This document shows, one piece after another, positions 1 to 6,582 of a stretch of 14,110 bases of DNA. Location of the stretch: assembly GCA_900548125.1 (NCBI GenBank), contig URJN01000018.1, positions 1 to 14,110 of the forward strand, given 5' to 3'. The notes under the pieces are model-generated. The model searched no databases and was not told the DNA's origin. It saw only the letters and a program-made list of their open reading frames with translations. Within the stretch, counting starts at the first letter, position 1; every line of letters begins with the position of its first letter. A program made the translations under genes and the position numbers. Origin of the DNA: an uncultured Eubacteriales bacterium. Its GTDB lineage: Bacteria; Bacillota; Clostridia; Christensenellales; Aristaeellaceae.

Positions 1-39
1 AAAGCCCCGCAGATTCGGCTGTGTGCCGACTGCGGGGCT
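1..39 (-). terminator. Intrinsic terminator downstream of pxpA
   Basis: The ten bases AGCCCCGCAG (3-12) pair perfectly with CTGCGGGGCT (30-39). Inside, TCGGC (15-19) pairs with GCCGA (25-29) around a TGTGT loop, leaving a 2-nt bulge at 13-14. On the minus strand the stem is followed by TTT and then the window ends, so the full U-tract cannot be judged. It lies about 90 nt past the pxpA stop and is the obvious end of the leftward 5-oxoprolinase operon. It could also serve a convergent gene outside the window. Confidence 0.75.
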
Positions 40-131
40 GATTTGGTATACAGGAAAAAAGTTTGAGCACGTGTGCAGAACTTTTGCTCTTTTCAGGCTT
101 GGGCGGAAGCACAGACGGGGTTAGCCCGCTT

Positions 132-887
132 TTACAGTGCTTTCAGCGCAACGCCCTTTTCTTCCAGCGCGGCGCGGATTTTCTGCACAAAGAGCAGTGC
201 CTTTTCGCCGTCGCCGTGGACGCAGATGGAATCCGCGCGGAGCGGCACGTCAATGCCGTCGATGGACGTGACAACGCCCTCCGTGACCATGCGCACAACG
301 CGGGCAATCGCTTCGTTTTCGTCGGTAATCATCGCGCCGGGCTGACTGCGCGGCACAAGCGTTCCGTTTGCCTGATAAGCGCGGTCGGCAAAGACCTCGC
401 TGGCGGCGCAAAGCCCCGCTTTTTCGGCGGCAAGGAGCATCTCGCTTCCGCTGAGCGCAAGCAGGGTCAGACGGTCATCCACCTCGCAGATGCCCTCGAC
501 GATGGCGCGGGCGAGCTTCTCGTCCTTTGCCGCCATGTTGTACAGCGCGCCGTGCGGCTTGACGTGGTGCATGCTGACGCCGGATGCGCGGCAGAACGCA
601 AGAAGCGCGCCGAGCTGGTATTGGATATATGCCTTGGCTTCTGCGGGCGATACGTTCATGTTGCGGCGTCCAAAACCCATCAGATCGGGAAAGCCGGGAT
701 GTGCGCCGACGTGTACGCCTGCCGCGCGGCAGCGTTCGACAGTCTGCGCCATCACGAGTGGATCGCCCGCGTGGTAGCCGCAGGCAACGTTGGCAGAGGT
801 GATGAGCGGAATCACGGCTTCATCCATGCCGATGGTATATGCGCCAAAGCTCTCGCCGAGGTCGCAGTTCAAATCAACAGAAATCAT
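132..887 (-). CDS. pxpA: 5-oxoprolinase subunit PxpA (LamB/YcsF family)
   Basis: This encodes a 251-residue cytoplasmic protein, full length for the family. Together with PxpB and PxpC, PxpA forms the prokaryotic ATP-dependent 5-oxoprolinase, which opens 5-oxo-L-proline to L-glutamate. Recognisable family signatures are DLNCDLGE at residues 5-12, SANVACGYHAGDP at 31-43, GAHPGFPD at 61-68, VKPHGALYN near 108-116, and CVHGD near the C terminus. The start at 887 is chosen because AGGAGG (895-900) lies 7 nt upstream of the ATG and the protein then begins MISVDLN, the usual family N terminus. An in-frame upstream start at 938 would add 17 unrelated residues encoded by a hairpin repeat. The gene is last in the operon and is separated from the DUF1445 gene by a 176-nt hairpin-rich gap, unlike its tightly packed neighbours. 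Identity is secure. Confidence 0.95.
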   Translation of the reverse strand: MISVDLNCDLGESFGAYTIGMDEAVIPLITSANVACGYHAGDPLVMAQTVERCRAAGVHVGAHPGFPDLMGFGRRNMNVSPAEAKAYIQYQLGALLAFCRASGVSMHHVKPHGALYNMAAKDEKLARAIVEGICEVDDRLTLLALSGSEMLLAAEKAGLCAASEVFADRAYQANGTLVPRSQPGAMITDENEAIARVVRMVTEGVVTSIDGIDVPLRADSICVHGDGEKALLFVQKIRAALEEKGVALKAL

Positions 888-899
888 AGGTCTACCTCC

Positions 900-1056
900 T
901 TGGGGAACGATTGGGGAACGATTGAGGCTCCGCCTCAAACTCCGGTCAGGAACTGAGTTCCCGACACCTTCCGCTTACCGCTTCGCGGTATGCAGCGAAG
1001 TGAAGAGGAGAATCTGAGGGATGAAGTCCCTCAGGCAGGTATGGGCGGCAGCCCAT
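900..1056. repeat. Array of five short hairpins plus an 11-bp tandem repeat (REP/BIME-like)
   Basis: The gap between the DUF1445 gene and pxpA holds no gene but is packed with inverted repeats. TTGGGGAACGA occurs twice in tandem (900-910, 911-921). TTGAGGC/GCCTCAA forms a hairpin at 922-938. GTC-GGAAC/GTTCC-GAC forms one at 945-965 with a single A-C mismatch. TACCGC/GCGGTA forms one at 976-990, competing with CTTCGC/GCGAAG (981-1000). CTGAGGGA/TCCCTCAG forms one at 1014-1034, and ATGGGC/GCCCAT one at 1041-1056. None has a U-tract, so none is an obvious terminator. The density and symmetry suggest an interspersed palindromic repeat inserted in the operon, ending exactly at the pxpA Shine-Dalgarno. 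Family membership is inferred, because only one full copy lies in this window. Confidence 0.65.
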
Positions 1057-1063
1057 CGTTTTA

Positions 1064-1864
1064 TTACAGCTTCAAGACGGCGTTCTTTACGTCCGTGATG
1101 AACATGTGTCCCGGCGCGTGCGTGATGACAAACGGCGGCTTGGAGTGCATGACGACCGCCTGCGGAGTCACGCCGCAGGGCCAGAATACGGGAACTTCGT
1201 TCTCACGAATGGTCACCGCGTCGCCGTAGTCCGGATGCGCAAGGTCGTGAATGCCGATATGCTCCGGATAGCCGATTTGAATCGGCATGCCGTGAACACG
1301 CGGCATCTGCGCCGTAATCGCGACTGCGGCGGGCACAAGCTCGTGCGGAATGGGGCGCATGCTCACGACCATGTTGCCGGAGAATACGCCCGCGCTCGCG
1401 CAGGGGATGTTCGTGTTGTACATCGGCACATTGACGCCTTCTTCGATTTGGCGCACGGGCACGCCCGCCTCCAGCAGCGCGCTTTCAAACGAAAAGCTGC
1501 ACCCAATCAGAAAACTGACCAGCTCACGCCCCGGCTCGTCAAAGAATCTGGAAACATCGGTATATTCCCCCGTCATTACGCCGTTTTCATAGACGCGGTA
1601 TTTCGGAATGTCGCGCGCGATATCGCTTCCCGCGCCGAATACGGGGAAGGTTCGGCTGCCGGCGTCCGCGACCTCCAGCAACGGACAGGATTTGGGGTTG
1701 CGCTGGCAAAAGAGCAGAAAATCCCATGCCAGCTCTTTGGGCAGGACGACGAGATTGCCCTGCGCATAGCCGTCGCACATGCCGGTCGTCGGCTGTGTGA
1801 TTTTGCCCGCGCGGATGAGCGCACGCACCTGCGCCGGGGACATCTGAGCGAAATTATTCTCCAT
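1064..1864 (-). CDS. DUF1445 putative hydro-lyase (D-glutamate cyclase N-domain homologue)
   Basis: This encodes a 266-residue soluble protein of the DUF1445 / YcsI 'putative hydro-lyase' family, at the normal full length. Family-like segments are CDGYAQGNLVVLPKE (30-44), SFLIGCSFSFE (117-127), NTNIPC (150-155), FWPCGVTPQAV (227-237) and ITHAPGHMFITD (247-258). The animal mitochondrial D-glutamate cyclase DGLUCY (D-glutamate to 5-oxo-D-proline plus water) has a DUF1445-type N-terminal half and a DUF4392-type C-terminal half. Here the halves are separate genes in one operon with 5-oxoprolinase, so a role in making or isomerising 5-oxoproline is likely but unproven. The ATG overlaps the end of pxpC by 11 nt (ATGGAGAATAA), implying translational coupling. 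A GAGCAGT sequence sits just upstream as a weak ribosome site. Confidence 0.88.
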   Translation of the reverse strand: MENNFAQMSPAQVRALIRAGKITQPTTGMCDGYAQGNLVVLPKELAWDFLLFCQRNPKSCPLLEVADAGSRTFPVFGAGSDIARDIPKYRVYENGVMTGEYTDVSRFFDEPGRELVSFLIGCSFSFESALLEAGVPVRQIEEGVNVPMYNTNIPCASAGVFSGNMVVSMRPIPHELVPAAVAITAQMPRVHGMPIQIGYPEHIGIHDLAHPDYGDAVTIRENEVPVFWPCGVTPQAVVMHSKPPFVITHAPGHMFITDVKNAVLKL

Positions 1865-2855
1865 AAAACTGCTCCTTGAACTGATTCCATTTTTCTTTTT
1901 CGCGCTTGCAGGCGGCGATGCCTTCCTCTACCGTCACAAACCGGAAGCCGACGCTCTGCCCGGGGCGCACCTGCGCCATCGCGGGAATATCGCAGCTGAT
2001 GACCGTGCCGATTTTGGCATAGCCGCCGGTGGACTGATGGTCGGCAAGCATGACGATAGGCTGACCGTTTGCCGAAATCTGTACAGAGCCTTCGACAATG
2101 CCGTCCGAAAGGATATCGACGCCGTTCTTGGCTTCTACCGCCGTGCCGCTCAGCTTGGCTGCCATGCGGTTGGAATCCGGCGTGACGGTATAGAGCGAAT
2201 GGCTGAATTCGTGCAATGCCTGTTCGGTGAACATGCCGTCCTGCGGGCCGGGAACGATGCGCAGAAGCGGCAGAGAGGCATCGCCGATGTAGCCGTGCGG
2301 CGTGAGCGTGGAAAGCATCCATGACTCCAGAGGCGTAAAGTGCTTTTGCATGAGCGCGTACTGCTCCTGCGGCAGACGGAAGGCGGACAGAACGGGCAAT
2401 GCGTCGCCTGCGCGGAGCGCACGCCCTTCCATGCCGCCGATATGACATTTTAAATCGGTCGAACGGCTTCCGAGGACGGGCTGAATATCCAATCCGCCGA
2501 ACAGAGCCAGATAGCCGCGCAGACCGCTTTCCAGTGCGCCGATTTCCAGCGTATCGCCCGGCGCGAGCAGAATGGGGGCAAACATCGGCGCGTCCTTACC
2601 GTTGACCTTGGGGCGGGAAACGCCGCCCGCCAGCGCGACAAGCGTATAATCGTCCGCCTGAACGGTCGGGCCGGCGAGCGTATATTCAAGCCCTGCCATG
2701 TTCGGCGCGCTTCCGTTGCCTGCCAGCAGATTGGCAAGCGCGAGGGAATACTTGTCGCACGCGCCGCACTCGGGAAAACCCTCCGCCTGATGCCCCAGAC
2801 GGCCGAAATCCTGAACGGTGGTCAGCGGCCCGGGGAAAACAATTTTAAGCGCCAT
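1854..2855 (-). CDS. pxpC: 5-oxoprolinase subunit PxpC (biotin-dependent carboxyltransferase / KipA family)
   Basis: This encodes a 333-residue cytoplasmic protein. It is the larger partner of PxpB, and the two form the carboxyltransferase-like part of the PxpABC 5-oxoprolinase. Family signatures are GPLTTVQDFGRLGH (9-22), VLGSRSTDL (127-135), GPQDGMF (203-209), and a long C-terminal block. That block includes DGIVEGSVQISANGQP (251-266), LADHQSTGGY (270-279) and PAMAQVRPGQ (291-300). The start at 2855 is chosen because AGGAGG (2865-2870) lies 9 nt upstream and the protein then begins MALKIVFPGPLTTVQD as in homologues. A longer in-frame start at 2939 lies inside pxpB. The ATG overlaps the pxpB stop by 11 nt (ATGGCGCTTAA). 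Despite the family name, the sequence shows no biotin attachment site. Confidence 0.95.
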   Translation of the reverse strand: MALKIVFPGPLTTVQDFGRLGHQAEGFPECGACDKYSLALANLLAGNGSAPNMAGLEYTLAGPTVQADDYTLVALAGGVSRPKVNGKDAPMFAPILLAPGDTLEIGALESGLRGYLALFGGLDIQPVLGSRSTDLKCHIGGMEGRALRAGDALPVLSAFRLPQEQYALMQKHFTPLESWMLSTLTPHGYIGDASLPLLRIVPGPQDGMFTEQALHEFSHSLYTVTPDSNRMAAKLSGTAVEAKNGVDILSDGIVEGSVQISANGQPIVMLADHQSTGGYAKIGTVISCDIPAMAQVRPGQSVGFRFVTVEEGIAACKREKEKWNQFKEQFYGE

Positions 2856-3537
2856 GCACACGCGCCTCCTCTTTTCGGCGAATCGTCTCGAATTCGCCCT
2901 CGTCGATGGGCACGAACCGGATGCGGTCGCCCGCCGCATACGGCAGGGGCTGAGACGGTGAAAAGAGCGTCAGCGGCGTGCGCCCAATCAACTGCCAGCC
3001 GCCGGGGGATTCCATCGGGTAGATGCCCGTCTGCTGACCGCCGATGCCGACGGAACCGGCGGGGATGCTTGTGCGCGGCGTATCCAGCCGCGGGGTAAAC
3101 AGGCGCGAATCCAGCCCGCCCAGATACGGAAAGCCGGGCAGAAAGCCGAGCATATAGATGCGGTAGGTTCTGCCGACGTGCAGCGCGATGACGTCCTTTT
3201 CGCTCAGCCCCGCGTGGCGGGCGACAAAGGGCAGATCCTCACCGTATTTGCCGCCGTAGCAAACGGGAATATCGACAATGCGCCCCTCCTGCGCGGCGGA
3301 GGAGGAGATATGCCGCTCAAGCTCACGCAAACGGTCTGCGAGCGCGGCGTAATCCGTCAGAAACGGATCATATTTGATGAGAAGCGAAGCGTAGGCGGGA
3401 ATCATTTCCGTGACGCCCGATATATGCGCATCGCGCACGGCGGCGGAAAGGGCGGCGACACGCGCACCGGTTTCCTCGCTGATGGCGTCACCCAATACGG
3501 CGAGAATGCCGCTGACGCCGACGGGGTGCAGCTCCAT
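2845..3537 (-). CDS. pxpB: 5-oxoprolinase subunit PxpB (KipI / allophanate hydrolase subunit 1 family)
   Basis: This encodes a 230-residue protein, normal length for PxpB/KipI. The diagnostic C-terminal half is present: GFLPGFPYLGGLD (131-143), FTPRLDTPR (147-155), IPAGSVGIGGQQTGIYP (158-174) and SPGGWQLIGRTPLTLF (177-192). It pairs with PxpC, and with PxpA it converts 5-oxoproline to glutamate at the cost of ATP. The Bacillus homologue was first described as the KipI kinase inhibitor, but the adjoining pxpA and pxpC genes favour the enzymatic role here. The ATG at 3537 is preceded by AGGAGG about 9 nt upstream (3547-3552), overlapping the stop region of the DUF4392 gene. Only 14 nt separate the two genes, so they share a transcript. 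Confidence 0.95.
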   Translation of the reverse strand: MELHPVGVSGILAVLGDAISEETGARVAALSAAVRDAHISGVTEMIPAYASLLIKYDPFLTDYAALADRLRELERHISSSAAQEGRIVDIPVCYGGKYGEDLPFVARHAGLSEKDVIALHVGRTYRIYMLGFLPGFPYLGGLDSRLFTPRLDTPRTSIPAGSVGIGGQQTGIYPMESPGGWQLIGRTPLTLFSPSQPLPYAAGDRIRFVPIDEGEFETIRRKEEARVHGA

Positions 3538-3551
3538 GACAGCGTGCCTCC

Positions 3552-4616
3552 TTAATCAAAGAACTTCTTTTCAAGAACCGGCGCGAACCAACGCTCCGAG
3601 TTATGCGAATAGCGCAGGGCGTAGTCCGTGCATTGGCGCATCAGGCTGAGGATGGAAACGTTTAGCTTCGTGTCAAATCCGTCGATGCCCGGCAGGAGAG
3701 AGCCTGTCATGTCAATCAGCCCGCAGCGGGCGGCGGCGCGCATCAGCTCGGCTTCCATTTCTTCGGTCTGGAGAATGTCGATATCGCGCTTCAGATACGC
3801 GATGGCAGCCATCAGACCGTAGCAGCCCCAGTCCGAACAGGTTGCGGTGATGATGCAGTCCGTCGTGCTGGCTGCCAGAATACCGCCCCGGCAGCAGCAG
3901 GAGCATTCGCCCTTATCCGTAAAAGGCACATAGGTGCGGATATGCTCGGCAATCCTGCCCATGCCGATTTCGTTGCCCAAATCGCCAATCGAAACGGTCG
4001 GGACGTTCATCTCGCGCAGCTTTGCCCAGAGCAGGTCGGTTTTGGCTTCCAGCGCGGAAACGTCCTTGCCGCCCGCGTTATGATAGACCCCAAGCTCGTT
4101 CGCGCCGGGAGCCTCGATGGAAACCGCCGCGGCGGGCGTGCCGTGGGCAAGCAGGGTCTTGACGGCGGCGGGAGCCTGCGCCAAATCCTTCGGGAAGCTG
4201 ATGACGCCCATGCTCATCGGCATTTCGCGCACTGTGTCGATATCTTCATAGACGTGCAGACCAACGACGCACGCGCAGCTGCGAATCGCCTGCACGCTGT
4301 CCTCCGGACAGATGATGATGGGCTTGGCGTCAAAGGCAAGCACAAGCGCGCGGGCGAACAGCATGGAGGAAACCATGCCGTCCATCTCCGGCACTTTATG
4401 CGGAAGAAGAACGAATCCGGTCAGGATATAGACCAAATCGCCGGGCTTGACCGTATCTGTGAGCTTCTGCGCGGCGTGCATGGTCAGCGGCTCGCCGGTC
4501 TCCTTGCGGCTGCCCGCATAAAGGATGCGGCAGACGCCGTAGCCCCGCGGATCGAGGTTCATCAGGGAATCGAGGTTTTCACCAACGTTGCGTTTTTCGA
4601 GTTCGTCACGGTTCAT
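3552..4616 (-). CDS. DUF4392 protein (D-glutamate cyclase C-domain homologue), first gene of the 5-oxoproline operon
   Basis: This encodes a 354-residue soluble protein resembling the DUF4392 / glutamate-cyclase C-terminal domain found in DGLUCY. Recognisable segments are the hydrophobic strand DLVYILTGFVL (60-70), SIEAPGANELGVYHN (166-180) and GDLGNEIGMG (211-220), the last being the most conserved stretch of the family. A cysteine cluster at C238, C240, C241 and C242 follows, with GG at 244-245, which could bind a metal or be catalytic. Start choice: ATG at 4616 gives MNRDELEKRNVGENLD, with an AAAGGA site about 11 nt upstream. An in-frame extension to 4745 would run through the promoter and is rejected. 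With the DUF1445 gene it reconstitutes a split D-glutamate cyclase. Family assignment is fairly secure; the reaction is inferred. Confidence 0.85.
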   Translation of the reverse strand: MNRDELEKRNVGENLDSLMNLDPRGYGVCRILYAGSRKETGEPLTMHAAQKLTDTVKPGDLVYILTGFVLLPHKVPEMDGMVSSMLFARALVLAFDAKPIIICPEDSVQAIRSCACVVGLHVYEDIDTVREMPMSMGVISFPKDLAQAPAAVKTLLAHGTPAAAVSIEAPGANELGVYHNAGGKDVSALEAKTDLLWAKLREMNVPTVSIGDLGNEIGMGRIAEHIRTYVPFTDKGECSCCCRGGILAASTTDCIITATCSDWGCYGLMAAIAYLKRDIDILQTEEMEAELMRAAARCGLIDMTGSLLPGIDGFDTKLNVSILSLMRQCTDYALRYSHNSERWFAPVLEKKFFD

Positions 4617-4676
4617 AACGGTGCCGTCCTTTCGTGTGGATGATGCAGATGAGAGAATACATGCAATAACGGCATC

Positions 4677-4705
4677 ATTATACATGCATGAAAAGGAAAA
4701 ATCAA
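4677..4705 (-). promoter_or_regulatory. Sigma-A promoter for the DUF4392-pxpBC-DUF1445-pxpA operon
   Basis: On the minus strand a TTGATT -35 box (4705-4700) is followed, after exactly 17 nt, by a perfect TATAAT -10 box (4682-4677), which has a TG immediately upstream. Transcription would start near 4670, giving a leader of roughly 53 nt before the ATG at 4616. The DNA just upstream (4730-4745) is AT-rich with the repeat TTTGAA, which could act as an UP element. No operator palindrome stands out over the core promoter. Confidence 0.8.
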
Positions 4706-4752
4706 GCGGGCATGTGCCGCTATTTTGAATATTTGAATTTGACATCCATCAA

Positions 4753-4790
4753 AAACGCGGATTTGCTCCTGCCCGCGTTTCCGCAGGAGC
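4753..4790 (-). promoter_or_regulatory. Two interlocked, mutually exclusive hairpins (attenuator- or pseudoknot-like)
   Basis: Two perfect 8-bp stems interlock. AAACGCGG (4753-4760) pairs with CCGCGTTT (4773-4780), and GCTCCTGC (4765-4772) pairs with GCAGGAGC (4783-4790). Each stem's arm lies in the other's loop, so they either exclude each other or form an H-type pseudoknot. Read on the minus strand, the first stem to form is the GCTCCTGC one. The second ends in CCGCGTTTTTG, terminator-like, giving antiterminator-then-terminator geometry. It lies between the terminator at 4867-4821 and the operon-3 promoter, so it would act on read-through transcription from the right. On the plus strand it would be an upstream leader of the 48-residue peptide gene. 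The strand used is uncertain. Confidence 0.5.
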
Positions 4791-4820
4791 CTGCCAAACG
4801 ATAAAGCTGCGCCTGTGAGC

Positions 4821-4867
4821 AAAAAACACGCCTTCCGCTGATTGGCATGCAACGGACGGCGTGTTTT
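4821..4867 (-). terminator. Intrinsic terminator of the adenylase-decarboxylase-ACP-M18 operon
   Basis: AAAACACGCC (4823-4832) pairs with GGCGTGTTTT (4858-4867). After a 1x1 mismatch, TCCG (4834-4837) pairs with CGGA (4853-4856) around a 15-nt loop. On the minus strand the stem is followed by a run of T residues (complement of 4826-4821), giving a good U-tract. It lies about 165 nt past the M18 aminopeptidase stop. On the plus strand the stem ends in TTTT followed by CGG, so termination that way is weaker but possible. Confidence 0.75.
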
Positions 4868-4897
4868 CGGATAGGATAGTACGAGGGGGTGAAAAAG

Positions 4898-5044
4898 ATG
4901 ATTGTGGGATTCATCATCACGCTGTGCATCGCGCTGGTTCTGCTGCTGACGCTTGCGCTCTGTCGGGTATCCGCGCGCGCAGATCGATGGCAGGAGAACG
5001 AAGAACGCAGAAAGCGCGAGCAGGAAGAGAATCAAAGCAGCTGA
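4898..5044 (+). CDS. Small single-pass membrane peptide, unknown function
   Basis: This short plus-strand gene encodes 48 residues and starts with an ATG preceded by GAGGGGGTG (4883-4891), a strong ribosome site at normal spacing. Residues 2-22 are almost entirely hydrophobic (MIVGFIITLCIALVLLLTLA and onward) and would form one membrane helix. The rest is a highly charged tail rich in Arg, Glu and Gln (residues 27-46). It is the only plus-strand gene I support. It converges on the M18 aminopeptidase gene, overlapping its last codons by 13 nt. No convincing plus-strand promoter was seen just upstream; the nearby hairpins would lie in its leader. I do not recognise the family. The good ribosome site and clear helix-plus-charged-tail pattern argue for a real gene. 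Confidence 0.6.
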   Translation: MIVGFIITLCIALVLLLTLALCRVSARADRWQENEERRKREQEENQSS

Positions 5045-6339
5045 TACGTGCCGTCCGCTTCGGTCACGATATTCGTCTGATAGAATGTGTTCAGTGCGCG
5101 AATCATATACGAAACATCCGCGCAGCCTGCGGTTTCGTAGCTGGAGTGCATGGCGAGCTGAGCCAGACCGATATCCACGGTGTTCATGGACAGATGCGCG
5201 TTGGAAAGGTTGCCCAGCGTCGAGCCGCCCAAAATATCCGAACGGTTGGCGAAATGCTGAACGGGAACGCCCGCCTTCGCGCAGATTTCCGCAAAAATGG
5301 CATCGGAAACCGCGTCGGTCGTGTATTTCTGGTTGGCGTTATGCTTGATGACTACGCCGCCGTTCATGAATGTGCGGTTCTGATCGTCGTATTTTTCGGG
5401 ATGATTGGGATGGACGGCGTGCGCGTTGTCGGCGGAAACCATGAAGCTCGCGCTCATGGCGGCGCGGATTTCGCCGTCCGACATGCCCAGCGCGGACAGC
5501 GCGCGCGTCAGCACGTCCTCAAGCAGCGTGGAATCTGCGCCCTGCTTGGACAGGCTGCCGACTTCTTCGTTGTCGAAGATGGCGCAGACGTTGATGTGCG
5601 CTTGGGCAGGCGCGGCGATGAACGCCGCCAGAGAAGTGTAGGCACACTCCAAATCGTCGATGCGCGGGCAGGAGAAGAATTCCTCATGCGCACCCCAGAC
5701 GCTTGCGGGCGTGCGGTTATAGAGGAACAGATCGCAGGCGACGACATCCTCTACCTTAACGCCGGCTTTCGCCGCGACTTCCGACGCAAGCGCACCCTTG
5801 GCGCTCAAATCGCCGAAAATGGGGAGCATATCGACCTGCGGGTTATACGCATAGCCGTTGTTGATATCGCGGTTGAAGTGAATCGGCATGTTGGGGATGA
5901 GCAGCGCATCGCGGTTAAGGTCGATGAGCTTGGTCACGAGCTTTCCGTTTTCGCGGACGAGCGCACGCCCCGCAATGGAGAGCGGCTTATCAAGCCATGT
6001 GGTCAGAATCATGCCGCCGTAACGCTCGACATTCAGGCGGACATAAGCCCCCGCGGATTCGCTCTCCGCCTTCGGCTTGAGCTTAAAGGTCGGGGAATCG
6101 CCGTGGCTGGCGACGATTTGGCAGTGCGCCGCGCCCTTTTCCGGAACGGAGAAGGCAATGAGCGCCGAACGGTTGCGCGTGACATAGTAGCGTCCGCCGG
6201 GGACGATGTTCCATGCCTCATGCTCGGCAAGGCGGGAGAAGCCCGCTTCCTCAAGCATTTGGCAAGCCTGCTCGGTCGCCTGAAACACCGTCGGGGAATG
6301 GGCGGCAAAATCGAGAAACTGTGCTACTTCCTGCTGCAT
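5032..6339 (-). CDS. M18 family metalloaminopeptidase
   Basis: This encodes a 435-residue cytoplasmic di-zinc aminopeptidase of the M18 family (aspartyl aminopeptidase / ApeB-like), at full length. Likely metal and catalytic residues are visible: His79 in SHGDSP, the Asp pair in CPRIDDLE (228-229), the catalytic Glu258 and ligand Glu259 in DNEEVGS, Asp304 in SADNAHAVHP, and His398 in LAMHSSYE. Such enzymes remove N-terminal, often acidic, residues from peptides. The ATG at 6339 follows AGAGGGCG at suitable spacing and lies only 12 nt after the acyl carrier protein stop, so the two are co-transcribed and probably translationally linked. That position is unusual for a housekeeping peptidase. 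It may be a passenger or may process an aminoacyl or peptidyl product of the cluster. Family identity is secure; its role here is open. Confidence 0.93.
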   Translation of the reverse strand: MQQEVAQFLDFAAHSPTVFQATEQACQMLEEAGFSRLAEHEAWNIVPGGRYYVTRNRSALIAFSVPEKGAAHCQIVASHGDSPTFKLKPKAESESAGAYVRLNVERYGGMILTTWLDKPLSIAGRALVRENGKLVTKLIDLNRDALLIPNMPIHFNRDINNGYAYNPQVDMLPIFGDLSAKGALASEVAAKAGVKVEDVVACDLFLYNRTPASVWGAHEEFFSCPRIDDLECAYTSLAAFIAAPAQAHINVCAIFDNEEVGSLSKQGADSTLLEDVLTRALSALGMSDGEIRAAMSASFMVSADNAHAVHPNHPEKYDDQNRTFMNGGVVIKHNANQKYTTDAVSDAIFAEICAKAGVPVQHFANRSDILGGSTLGNLSNAHLSMNTVDIGLAQLAMHSSYETAGCADVSYMIRALNTFYQTNIVTEADGTYQLL

Positions 6340-6351
6340 ATGCTCGCCCTC

Positions 6352-6582
6352 TTACTCCTCGGAAAGGCGCGCGACCATCGCAACCATCGCGTCCACGCTG
6401 TTGAAGTTCTCCGGAACGATCTCGGTCGCGGGGATGGACAGGTCGAACTCGTCGTTCAGCGCGCCGATGAGCTGGATGATATCCAGCGAGGAGAGAATGC
6501 CGTCGTCAATCAGGGTCGTGCAGGTGTCAAAGTCTACGTCCTCAACGATTTCAGAGAGGATATCCAGAATGGTGTCTTTCAT
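6352..6582 (-). CDS. Acyl / aminoacyl carrier protein (phosphopantetheine-binding, DltC-like)
   Basis: This encodes a 76-residue acidic four-helix carrier protein. The phosphopantetheine site is Ser32 in DDGILSSLDIIQLI (26-38). The usual Asp-Ser-Leu is Ser-Ser-Leu here, a mild departure. Size and composition match DltC and other stand-alone carriers of adenylating enzymes. The ATG at 6582 is preceded by AAAAGGAGAAATCACC, an ideal ribosome site. An in-frame ATG at 6660 has none, and its 26-residue extension is basic and unlike carrier proteins. It lies between the PLP decarboxylase (163-nt gap) and the M18 peptidase (12-nt gap) and is downstream of an adenylating enzyme, so it most likely carries the activated amino acid as a thioester. 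A 4'-phosphopantetheinyl transferase is not in the window. Confidence 0.92.
   Translation of the reverse strand: MKDTILDILSEIVEDVDFDTCTTLIDDGILSSLDIIQLIGALNDEFDLSIPATEIVPENFNSVDAMVAMVARLSEE

Noticed and set aside
4613..5035. Minus-strand 140-codon frame beginning with a hydrophobic stretch
   Set aside because: It starts at a TTG without a ribosome site, runs through the terminator, the interlocked hairpins and the operon-3 promoter, and is the antisense of the better-supported 48-residue peptide gene.
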